A stretch of DNA of 64,000 nt, from NCBI RefSeq assembly GCF_000744935.1, contig NZ_JQMW01000011.1, positions 806,001 to 870,000 of the forward strand, in the 5' to 3' direction. Of the stretch, positions 53,732 through 64,000 are shown piece after piece. Each line of letters opens with the position of its first letter. The stretch's first letter is position 1. The position numbers and the translations under genes are program-made. The notes beneath the pieces are model-generated. The model saw only the letters and a program-made list of their open reading frames with translations, was not told the origin of the DNA and made no database searches. This DNA comes from Clostridium sp. KNHs214 (GTDB lineage Bacteria > Bacillota > Clostridia > Clostridiales > Clostridiaceae).

Positions 53732-53740
53732 TGTGGATAA
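53732..53740 (-). promoter_or_regulatory. Perfect DnaA box near the transposase start
   Basis: TTATCCACA on the minus strand lies 16 bases upstream of the transposase ATG; an identical box in the same orientation lies past its stop at 52122-52130. Confidence 0.5.
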
Positions 53741-53789
53741 TATTTTGTGTGGTTACATTTATTTTCTCACAGTGGAGGAAAATATAAAA

Positions 53790-53814
53790 GCCTATCGGCT
53801 AAAAAGATAGGCAA
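53790..53814 (-). other. Hairpin upstream of the transposase
   Basis: Arms GCCTATC/GATAGGC with a T-rich tail on the minus strand resemble a terminator. Its position would block outside transcription from entering the transposase gene, a common feature of insertion sequences. Confidence 0.5.
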
Positions 53815-53822
53815 ATCAACGG

Positions 53823-53901
53823 TTGTGTAATTTCACAATCGACTACTATAAAATTTTTATAAGGAGGTTTTATGCGTACAAGTTATAAACTTTTTAGGTA
53901 A
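53823..53901 (+). promoter_or_regulatory. Promoter-like element with orphan ribosome site
   Basis: TTGTGT, an 18-base spacer and TATAAA (53847-53852) are followed by AAGGAGG (53861-53867) and an ATG at 53872 that opens a frame of only 9 codons before TAA. The short frame is not in phase with the DUF2804 gene. It may be a remnant from an insertion event or a leader. Confidence 0.4.
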
Positions 53902-53960
53902 TAGTGTATTTAATACGCTATATCTTATATATTTTTATAAGCTTTGCGCAAATAATAAAT

Positions 53961-55013
53961 ATGGGGCTATCAAAACAAAACATCTATTCATTTAAGGAAA
54001 AAGAATTAAATACTAATTGTTACTATACTTTATGTAATAAAGATAATTGTCTAGATATTAATTCTGTAGGTTGGAGTAGAAATCCAAATCATAATTGCAA
54101 TATAAAAGGACACTGGTTAAGGAAGAAAAAATTCAACTACTGGAATATATGTAATAAGGACTATTTATTCAATATAACGATAACTAATTTTGATTATGTA
54201 GGATTAATCTCTATTTATCTTTTGGACATAAAAAATAAAACTCAAGCTGAAAAAAGTTTTAAAGTTCCTCTCGCTGTTGGATGTAAGCTTCCACATAGGG
54301 TATATGGTAATACAACCATTTCTAGAAAGAACTTCAGCCTAAATGTATCCAATAGTAAGGATAAAACAGAGCTACAAGTATACTGTTCAAATTTCAATAA
54401 TCACATTTTAAAAGGTAATTTTATAATTAATAATAATTTAGAACATGAAACACTAAATATAGTTATACCTTGGAGCACCGAAAAATTTCATTTTACCTCT
54501 AAGCAAAACTGTCTTCCTGTCTCTGGTGAACTCCGTATAGATGAAACTAATAGTATATTATTTAATATTAATAATTCCTTTGCGTCTTTAGACTTTGGTA
54601 GGGGACTATGGCCCTACAATACTTTTTGGAATTGGTGTTCCTTCTCAGATATACATAATGGAATGAATTTAGGTATTAATTTAGGCAGCGGATGGACAGA
54701 TGGAACGGGACTAAATGAAAACGCCATAACTATAAATGATAAAATCATAAAAATAAGTGACGATGTTGAATTTATATATGATAAAGCTAACATGATGGAC
54801 AAGTGGTATATACGTACTAAAAACTCTAATAAAATAGATTTATTATTTTCTCCTTTTATAGAAAAACGTATGAAAACTAATTTTCTAATAGTGAAATCAG
54901 ATTTTTGTCAACTTTATGGATATTTTTCAGGCAAAATAGTAGACGAAAATAACAAAAATTTAAGCATAAACAATCTTTTTGGGACAGTGGAAGAACATAC
55001 TGCTAAATGGTAA
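53961..55013 (+). CDS. DUF2804 family protein
   Basis: The 350-aa product from the ATG at 53961 matches the DUF2804 family, a lipocalin-like or beta-rich fold of unknown role. The core FASLDFGRGLWPYNTFWNWCS occurs near residue 215 and is followed by GMNLGINLGSGW. The C-terminal FGTVEEHTAKW also fits. The N-terminal part is unusually rich in Asn and Cys. No ribosome binding site precedes the ATG, and the frame is open further upstream to a GTG at 53904, so the start is uncertain. An insertion sequence about 250 bases upstream may have altered its 5' end. Confidence 0.8.
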   Translation: MGLSKQNIYSFKEKELNTNCYYTLCNKDNCLDINSVGWSRNPNHNCNIKGHWLRKKKFNYWNICNKDYLFNITITNFDYVGLISIYLLDIKNKTQAEKSFKVPLAVGCKLPHRVYGNTTISRKNFSLNVSNSKDKTELQVYCSNFNNHILKGNFIINNNLEHETLNIVIPWSTEKFHFTSKQNCLPVSGELRIDETNSILFNINNSFASLDFGRGLWPYNTFWNWCSFSDIHNGMNLGINLGSGWTDGTGLNENAITINDKIIKISDDVEFIYDKANMMDKWYIRTKNSNKIDLLFSPFIEKRMKTNFLIVKSDFCQLYGYFSGKIVDENNKNLSINNLFGTVEEHTAKW

Positions 55014-55020
55014 TAATAAA

Positions 55021-55053
55021 TTATTCGCAACTAGCATTTTTTAGTTGCGAATA
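55021..55053. terminator. Bidirectional terminator between convergent genes
   Basis: Arms TTATTCGCAACTA/TAGTTGCGAATAA flank a T-rich loop between the DUF2804 and ABC-F stop codons. It can serve both strands. Confidence 0.75.
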
Positions 55054-55081
55054 ATCTACAAACTTTATTTTTATATCACTG

Positions 55082-56992
55082 CTAAGCTAAATTTATCCAT
55101 TCCTCCATTAACATATCTACTTGTTTTTGCAAAATACTCTTTTGTTCACAAATTTCATTTAATTTTTCAAAATCATAGCTATATTTACACATGTTATTAT
55201 TTAATTCATCAATATAATTTTCAAGAGAATTAATTTTCTTTTCTAATTCACTTAACTCATATTGTACATTTTTTTCTTTGCTTTTATTAAAATTTTCTTT
55301 TTCTATTCCTTTACTATTATTTTTTTGAAGATTAATCTTTTTTATATTATTTTCCTCATCAATTGATGATTTTTCTTCCATACGTTTTTCTCTATAATAC
55401 TCATAATTTCCTCCATAATTAACAAGCTTTTTATTTTTTAACTCTATAATTCTATTGCAGAGGGTATTTATAAAATATCTATCATGTGATATAAGCAGTA
55501 TTGTCCCCTTAAATTCTAAAAGAGCCTGCTCCAATGTTTCCCTTGAATCTATATCTAAGTGGTTAGTAGGTTCATCAAGTACCAGAAAATTTATATCATT
55601 AAACATCAACTTACATAGCTTTAATCTACTTTTTTCACCACCAGATAGATTTTTAACCTTTTTGAATACACTTTCTCCATAAAACATAAATCTTGCTAAA
55701 TACGCTCTAGCTTTTCCTTCCGTTATTACAATATCCCCCATAAAGTATTCCAAAATATTTTGTTTATCATCACTAAACATAATATTTTGTGGTAAATACC
55801 CAATATTAACACCAGTCCCTAATTGAATTTTTCCATAGTCTGCACTATACTCATTAATTAGCATTTTAATTAAAGTAGACTTACCACTTCCGTTCTTGCC
55901 AATAATAGCAACCCTCTCCCCATATTTTATATGCATATTTGCTTCATCAAATAGATTTTTTTTATCAAAACTCTTTATTAACCCTTCAATAGAAACAACA
56001 TCCTTGCCTGATCTATCATTAATATTAAATGTGATTTTCATATTATCTCTTTCTAAAATCGGCTTATCAATTCTAGATATTTTATCAAGCCTCTTCTGTA
56101 TACTTTCAGCTCTTTTAAAAAACTTTTCATTATCTCCCCTTTTTCCCCATTCTCTTAAGTCCTTTATTGATTTTTCCATTGCCTTAATTTTCTTTTGTTG
56201 TTCTTCGAATGCTTCTAACTGTAAAATCATCCTTGCCTTCTTTTCCTTGATATACTCAGAATAATTTCCTTTATAAGTTTGAGAATTCATATCTTCAATC
56301 TCTACTACCTTAGTAACCACACTATCCAAGAAATATCTATCATGAGATACTATAACTATAATGCCTTTATATTTTGAAAGAAATTCTTCTAGCCATTCCA
56401 TTGCTTCCATATCTAAATGGTTAGATGGTTCATCAAGAAGTAAAATATCCGGATTTTGCAGGAGTATTTTTCCTAGAATAACCATGCTTTTTTCTCCACC
56501 ACTTAACACTTCAAATTTTTGAACTTTAAACCATTCAGTAATCCCTAGCCCTGTACAAACTTTGCTTAAGTTTTCTTCCATTTCGTATCCACCTTCATGC
56601 TCAAAAGACTGCTGAAGTTCACCATACTTTTTAATTACAATATCTAATTCTTTACCAGATAATTTACTCATCTGCAGTTCAAAATTCCTCATATTTTTAA
56701 GCATGTTTTTTTGTCTTTCGAAAGCAGTTTTTAAGACATCTAATACAGTATACTCTTTAGGATATTTTGGAATTTGATCTAAATATCCTAAAGTAGCCCC
56801 TTTTTTTATTATAAGCTCTCCTTTATCTTGTTTTTCAATTCCTGATATTATTTTTAATATGGTAGTTTTACCTGACCCATTTCTCCCTATAATACCTACT
56901 TTCTCTCCTGTTTTTACTTCAAAAGTAATGTTATTAAGAATTTTGTTTGCTCCATAATATTTTTCCACTCTGCTTAATGCTAATTCTATCAT
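55082..56992 (-). CDS. ABC-F family ATPase
   Basis: ABC-F proteins bind the ribosomal E site and act on translation or protect against ribosome-targeting antibiotics. The 636-aa protein has two ATPase domains. The first has Walker A GRNGSGKTT (residues 36-44) and LSGGEKS; the second has GKNGSGKST and LSGGEKSRLK. Each is followed by Walker B LLLDEPSNHLD or LVLDEPTNHLD. There is an interdomain P-site linker at about residues 240-320 and a long charged C-terminal coiled coil. There is no membrane domain. The C-terminal length resembles YdiF/Uup-type housekeeping members more than resistance ABC-Fs. The upstream region has two terminators and a small peptide gene, so drug-responsive attenuation is possible. 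Confidence 0.93.
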   Translation of the reverse strand: MIELALSRVEKYYGANKILNNITFEVKTGEKVGIIGRNGSGKTTILKIISGIEKQDKGELIIKKGATLGYLDQIPKYPKEYTVLDVLKTAFERQKNMLKNMRNFELQMSKLSGKELDIVIKKYGELQQSFEHEGGYEMEENLSKVCTGLGITEWFKVQKFEVLSGGEKSMVILGKILLQNPDILLLDEPSNHLDMEAMEWLEEFLSKYKGIIVIVSHDRYFLDSVVTKVVEIEDMNSQTYKGNYSEYIKEKKARMILQLEAFEEQQKKIKAMEKSIKDLREWGKRGDNEKFFKRAESIQKRLDKISRIDKPILERDNMKITFNINDRSGKDVVSIEGLIKSFDKKNLFDEANMHIKYGERVAIIGKNGSGKSTLIKMLINEYSADYGKIQLGTGVNIGYLPQNIMFSDDKQNILEYFMGDIVITEGKARAYLARFMFYGESVFKKVKNLSGGEKSRLKLCKLMFNDINFLVLDEPTNHLDIDSRETLEQALLEFKGTILLISHDRYFINTLCNRIIELKNKKLVNYGGNYEYYREKRMEEKSSIDEENNIKKINLQKNNSKGIEKENFNKSKEKNVQYELSELEKKINSLENYIDELNNNMCKYSYDFEKLNEICEQKSILQKQVDMLMEEWINLA

Positions 56993-57041
56993 TTCTATTT
57001 CCTCCTACTTATTCATACATAATTTAATATTGTTTAAATCG

Positions 57042-57079
57042 ACAAAAAAGTCCAAGCAAATAATCGTTGCCTAGACTTT
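57042..57079 (-). terminator. Terminator-like hairpin in the ABC-F leader
   Basis: Arms AAAAAGTC..GCAA/TTGC..GACTTTTT with a T-run on the minus strand lie about 50 bases before the ABC-F start. Sequence is related to the terminator at 57349-57382. It could act as an attenuator. Confidence 0.7.
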
Positions 57080-57348
57080 TTCTAAAAATAATATATTTAT
57101 ATATAAATAATGCTATATCATATCACCTAGCACTTAATCCATAAAAATGTGCCTAAATAGTTTTTAATTTAAGTGAAGTGTCATAATTGAAACTTAACAA
57201 TATAACTATTGTTATATCTCTCATATAAAGATATAAATATTCCATTATGTAACTACAATATTTATTTAGCTACTAAAAATATAAGTTAAAAACTTAAGCT
57301 TACATTTTATACTAGTATTTGTGCAAAACTCATTCATATATTAGTGTA
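57080..57348 (-). other. AT-rich leader region of the ABC-F gene
   Basis: No gene with a ribosome site is seen. The stretch holds a palindrome TAACAATA-GTTA-TATTGTTA (57196-57216) resembling a small operator, and presumably the ABC-F promoter, which is not distinct. Confidence 0.5.
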
Positions 57349-57382
57349 AAAAAATCCAGGCAAGCAACCGCTATACCTGGAT
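57349..57382 (-). terminator. Intrinsic terminator after the peptide gene
   Basis: Perfect arms ATCCAGG/CCTGGAT are followed by seven T residues on the minus strand. Together with the upstream frame, it makes a complete short transcription unit. Confidence 0.82.
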
Positions 57383-57427
57383 ATATATTCTTAAATTTAA
57401 TTATCGGCATAAAATGGTTTACTCGCT

Positions 57428-57553
57428 TTAGTTAATATTATATTTAATTTTAGACGCACTACTCCCTAGGTTTATTGCTGGATTAAAGCAGATTCCAAAC
57501 ATGGAAATTGGTAGTATATCTAAAACAGTATTAACTAAAACCAAGCTTTTCAT
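57428..57553 (-). CDS. 41-aa peptide gene (possible leader or signalling peptide)
   Basis: The frame starts at ATG 57551-57553 after a strong AGGAGGTG site (7 bases) and ends at TAA 57428-57430. The peptide begins MKSLVLVNTVLDILPISM, continues FGICFNPAINLG with a single Cys at residue 22, and ends in a basic tail SSASKIKYNIN. The N-terminal half is hydrophobic. A promoter precedes it and an intrinsic terminator follows, so it looks like a real short gene. It could be a signalling or modified-peptide precursor, a small membrane peptide or an uORF for ABC-F. I do not recognise a family. Confidence 0.65.
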   Translation of the reverse strand: MKSLVLVNTVLDILPISMFGICFNPAINLGSSASKIKYNIN

Positions 57554-57592
57554 TTTCACACCTCCTAAATAAAAACTTAACAACTATGTATA

Positions 57593-57621
57593 ATGATAAC
57601 ACATGTTAAAATAATCTACAA
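57593..57621 (-). promoter_or_regulatory. Promoter for the 41-aa peptide gene
   Basis: TTGTAG, a 17-base spacer and TATCAT lie 40 bases before the peptide ATG; a small AACATGTGTT dyad overlaps the spacer. Confidence 0.6.
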
Positions 57622-57843
57622 TATATTTTTTTATATAAGGTACATGAAAAGAAATACCAAGTCAAAGATGCTGGTATATTTTGTTTCAGACAAGAAAACA
57701 GGTTCTCGCTAGTAGTAATCGGCGGGTTCTGCTGACGCAGTTATGACGCAAAATAGACTAGCATACTGACTTATTATTTATTTGAATGTGCCTAAAGTAT
57801 TTTGAATTTTATGTATTGCTTACAAGCTATAGTAAGTTTAAAT
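57622..57843. other. Unassigned gap with a GC-rich patch
   Basis: A locally GC-richer block (about 57690-57760) contains ATCGGCGGGTTCTGC and GACGCAGTTATGACGC. It carries no frame longer than about 28 codons and looks like a decayed insert. A hairpin ATACCA/TGGTAT is at 57656-57676. Confidence 0.45.
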
Positions 57844-57875
57844 GAAAAAAGACAATCAAATATGATTGTCTTTTT
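57844..57875 (-). terminator. Terminator of the second rRNA operon
   Basis: Perfect arms AAAAAGACAATCA/TGATTGTCTTTTT lie immediately against the CCA end of the last tRNA-Ala, with a T-run on the minus strand. Confidence 0.88.
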
Positions 57876-57950
57876 GGTGGAGAATAAGGGATTCGAACCC
57901 TTGACCCCCTGCGTGCAAGGCAGGTGCTCTCCCAGCTGAGCTAATCCCCC
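57875..57950 (-). tRNA. tRNA-Ala (UGC), operon-end copy
   Basis: 76 nt from GGGGGAT to encoded CCA; anticodon loop CTTGCAC gives UGC. It is identical to the spacer copy at 61508-61583. Confidence 0.96.
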
Positions 57951-57953
57951 ATA

Positions 57954-58030
57954 TGGTGGACCTTCAGGGACTCGAACCCCGGACCAACCGGTTATGAGCC
58001 GGTTGCTCTAACCAACTGAGCTAAAGATCC
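57954..58030 (-). tRNA. tRNA with CAU anticodon (Met elongator type, or Ile2)
   Basis: 77 nt from GGATCTT to encoded CCA, with anticodon loop CTCATAA. CAU can be elongator Met or the lysidine-modified Ile2 form; sequence alone does not decide, and the genome-wide set would. The acceptor has a T-G wobble at 4:69. Confidence 0.9.
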
Positions 58031-58035
58031 ATTAA

Positions 58036-58151
58036 CCTGGCGACGACCTACTCTCCCACAGGGCTTCCCCTGCAGTATCATCGGCGCTTTGAAGCTTAAC
58101 CGTCCTGTTCGGAATGGGAAGGGGTGTTACCTTCAAGCCATAATCACCAGA
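58036..58151 (-). rRNA. rrf: 5S rRNA, second operon
   Basis: About 116 nt, same as the first copy except T for C at 58078 on the plus strand. It lies 5 bases upstream of the tRNA-Met-type gene. Ends are approximate. Confidence 0.95.
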
Positions 58152-58234
58152 TGCTATAGTTCTTAGGTCTTTAGACCTTAGACATATAGTACTCCTCAGC
58201 TTTGCTGAGCGAGTTTCCTTTAAAAGAACTTTAT

Positions 58235-58257
58235 TGTTCTTTCAAAATTGCACAGTG
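58235..58257 (-). other. 23S processing stalk, 3' side, second operon
   Basis: Identical to 46774-46796 and complementary to 61402-61424 around 23S. Confidence 0.8.
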
Positions 58258-58309
58258 TGGAAAATCTTTTAATTGTCAACTGTCAATCACTAATTGTCAG
58301 TTATATTTT

Positions 58310-61212
<2,903 letters not shown>

Positions 61213-61340
61213 TTTTGTTAGTTTGCTAGTTGGCCAGTGTGCTAGCGTGCTAGTGTTTAGCTTGCTAGTTTTAGTAACCTTCTAGAAACTACTTTTTATC
61301 AGTTTTCTAGTGTGCTAGCTGTCTAGCGACTAGTACTGAT
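61213..61340 (-). repeat. GCTAG/CTAGT-rich expansion in the 16S-23S spacer
   Basis: A run of degenerate GCTAG, CTAGT and TTAGT units lies between 23S and the 23S stalk. The first operon has a much shorter version (49759-49800) ending in the same GTCTAGCGACTAGT-type block. This suggests slippage or serial duplication. Confidence 0.65.
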
Positions 61341-61401
61341 TGTTTATTTTAATTGATTCTCCAGTGAAATCATCACAATTGTAATAATTTCTACTTTTCT
61401 T

Positions 61402-61424
61402 CACTGTGCAATTTTCAAAGAACA
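61402..61424 (-). other. 23S processing stalk, 5' side, second operon
   Basis: Identical to 49868-49890 and complementary to 58235-58257. Confidence 0.8.
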
Positions 61425-61427
61425 AAG

Positions 61428-61504
<77 letters not shown>

Positions 61505-61507
61505 ATA

Positions 61508-61583
61508 TGGTGGAGAATAAGGGATTCGAACCCTTGACCCCCTGCGTGCAAGGCAGGTGCTCTCCCAGCTGAGCTAATCCCCC
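61508..61583 (-). tRNA. tRNA-Ala (UGC), spacer copy
   Basis: 76 nt identical to 57875-57950, anticodon UGC, encoded CCA. It is nearest to 16S, giving the order 16S-Ala-Ile-23S. Confidence 0.97.
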
Positions 61584-61647
61584 ATATTTTTTAGTTCACA
61601 GTTAGTATTTCACAATGTACAATTTTTTGTAAAAGTATATGATACTC

Positions 61648-61737
61648 AACTGAGAATTTTATTATATTAAAGAGATGCAATTTAATCAATCCATAATTAA
61701 AGAATTAACCCTTAATTTTAATTGTTAATTCTCAGTT
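61648..61737 (-). repeat. Inverted repeat in the 16S-tRNA spacer
   Basis: Arms AACTGAGAATT/AATTCTCAGTT are 90 bases apart end to end, with an AT-rich loop of TTAATT repeats. They could form a spacer stem. Confidence 0.45.
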
Positions 61738-61754
61738 ATTAATTATAATTGACT

Positions 61755-61778
61755 TGGTCTCTCAAAATTAAACAGAGA
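61755..61778 (-). other. 16S processing stalk, 3' side, second operon
   Basis: Same sequence as 50005-50028, complementary to 63533-63556. Confidence 0.8.
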
Positions 61779-61826
61779 TATCAGTGAACTTGTCATAATT
61801 TACGAAAAGGTGACTTCCTTTTCATG

Positions 61827-63348
<1,522 letters not shown>

Positions 63349-63350
63349 AG

Positions 63351-63485
63351 CATATATTCCAAATCTTCGATTTGGTATAGTCGCTTAGTTAAACACGTTA
63401 GTGTTTAACCTCCTTATTCTATTCAATATAGAAGTATCAAATAGAAAACTAAACCAATCTAAATTTGATAATTACTCATTTAAGA
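63351..63485 (-). repeat. Extra 135-base leader segment with hairpin cassette
   Basis: This insertion between the 16S 5' end and the conserved leader is absent from the first operon. It begins with a copy of the spacer cassette (CCAAAT-CTTCG-ATTTGG, then GTTAAACAC/GTGTTTAAC hairpin). Confidence 0.7.
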
Positions 63486-63532
63486 ATTTAATCTCAAACT
63501 CAAATTCACTGACTTTATGATTTACATCTTTA

Positions 63533-63556
63533 TCTCTGTTTAATTTTCAAAGACCA
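63533..63556 (-). other. 16S processing stalk, 5' side, second operon
   Basis: Same sequence as 51647-51670, complementary to 61755-61778. Confidence 0.8.
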
Positions 63557-63586
63557 TTTTTTTAACATCATCTTGCGATGTATTTT

Positions 63587-63615
63587 ATATTATCAAAATT
63601 AATTTAGCTTGTCAA
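63587..63615 (-). promoter_or_regulatory. rRNA promoter, second operon
   Basis: TTGACA, a 17-base spacer and TAATAT lie about 240 bases upstream of 16S; the leader is longer than in the first operon because of the inserted segment. Confidence 0.85.
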
Positions 63616-63832
63616 TAGCTTAATCAATTTTATTTTGTTGTCACACATCGCGGCAACAACGACAAGTGTTATTATATCTCCTTAATGTTTTCTAGTTTTT
63701 ACTTTCCAATGCTTTTTAATAAAATTATACTAATTTTACTCTGTATTTCAGCATATATCTAACTTTTTCTCCTATTGATACACCCGATAACGTTTCTTTA
63801 TTATTAGCAAATATAGATACACAACAGTGAAC
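63616..63832. other. AT-rich region between the rRNA promoter and the TnpB-like remnant
   Basis: No gene is visible. A CGCGGC/TTGTTG-containing patch (63645-63665) and AT-rich sequence may contribute to rRNA promoter activity. Confidence 0.5.
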
Positions 63833-63961
63833 TTACCCCAGCCACAAGGGCATGGGGTTTCCTGCTTCTTTACCCTCGTAACATACTATCTCCACAGGCT
63901 TAATTCCGATAGTTCCTACCGTATTTATGTACTCAAAGGCTAGATGAGCACATTTATTACA
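63833..63961 (-). pseudogene. C-terminal remnant of a TnpB-like (IS200/IS605 OrfB) protein
   Basis: The minus-strand frame ends at TAA 63833-63835. Its residues CNKCAHLAFEYINTVGTIG, then IKPVEIVCYEGKEAGNPM and PLWLG, resemble the tail of clostridial TnpB/OrfB proteins after the second zinc CxxC. An in-frame TGA at 63962-63964 precedes the first cysteine, so the upstream part is missing or broken. A GC-rich hairpin ACCCCATGCC/GGCTGGGGT overlaps the stop, as at IS200/IS605 right ends. It could also continue in another frame beyond the window. Confidence 0.6.
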
Positions 63962-64000
63962 TCATATTATTGATTATTTCTTTAAATTTATCTCCTCTTA

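Overview
The window is AT-rich, low-GC Firmicute DNA and reads as a Clostridium sensu stricto (cluster I) chromosome. The evidence is the fusA/rpsG/rpsL/rpoC/rpoB to sigH to ispD to disA/radA to clpC/mcsB/mcsA/ctsR gene order, AGGAGG ribosome binding sites, frequent GTG and TTG starts, thymidylate synthesis by ThyX, and rRNA operons with typical clostridial spacers. I cannot fix the species from sequence alone; relatives of C. tetani, C. novyi and C. botulinum are all plausible. Almost every gene is on the minus strand, so the window is probably one replichore arm read away from an origin lying to the right.

Layout, read in the direction of transcription (right to left). At 58-63.3 kb is a complete rRNA operon: 16S, tRNA-Ala, tRNA-Ile, 23S, 5S, tRNA-Met-type (CAU), tRNA-Ala. 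Upstream of it, at the right edge, is a TnpB-like remnant. At 51.6-57.8 kb lies an accessory island with a 41-codon peptide gene, an ABC-F ATPase, a DUF2804 protein on the opposite strand and an IS transposase. At 46.3-51.7 kb is a second rRNA operon (16S, 23S, 5S, two tRNA-Asn) with no spacer tRNA. At 39-46 kb are an EF-G paralogue, two small unknown genes, a Pro-aminopeptidase, an ABC exporter and a small membrane protein. At 33-39 kb is an oligopeptide ABC importer (oppABCDF) ending in an unlisted 58-aa membrane protein gene. At 28-33 kb is the ctsR-mcsA-mcsB-clpC stress operon. At 16-28 kb are radA, disA, a PIN/TRAM protein, ispD, T-box-controlled proS, cysS, mrnC, thyX, rlmB, rae1 and sigH. 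At 14-16 kb is a tRNA-Gly/tRNA-Thr/tuf unit. From 14.3 kb to the left edge is the translation/transcription block rpmG-secE-nusG-rplK-rplA, rplJ-rplL, rpoB-rpoC, rplGB-rpsL-rpsG-fusA.

Most units have a readable sigma-A promoter (TTGACA-like, 17-bp spacer, TATAAT-like). Control elements visible directly include an L10 leader, a proline T-box, a CtsR operator over the ctsR promoter, rRNA processing stalks, several intrinsic terminators and strong intercistronic hairpins. The least explained parts are the peptide gene with paired terminators upstream of the ABC-F gene, the repeated hairpin cassette shuffled between rRNA operons, the twin promoters of the nusG and rpoBC operons, a hairpin-bridged ribosome binding site at nusG, and two palindromic elements at 39.8 and 43.7 kb.
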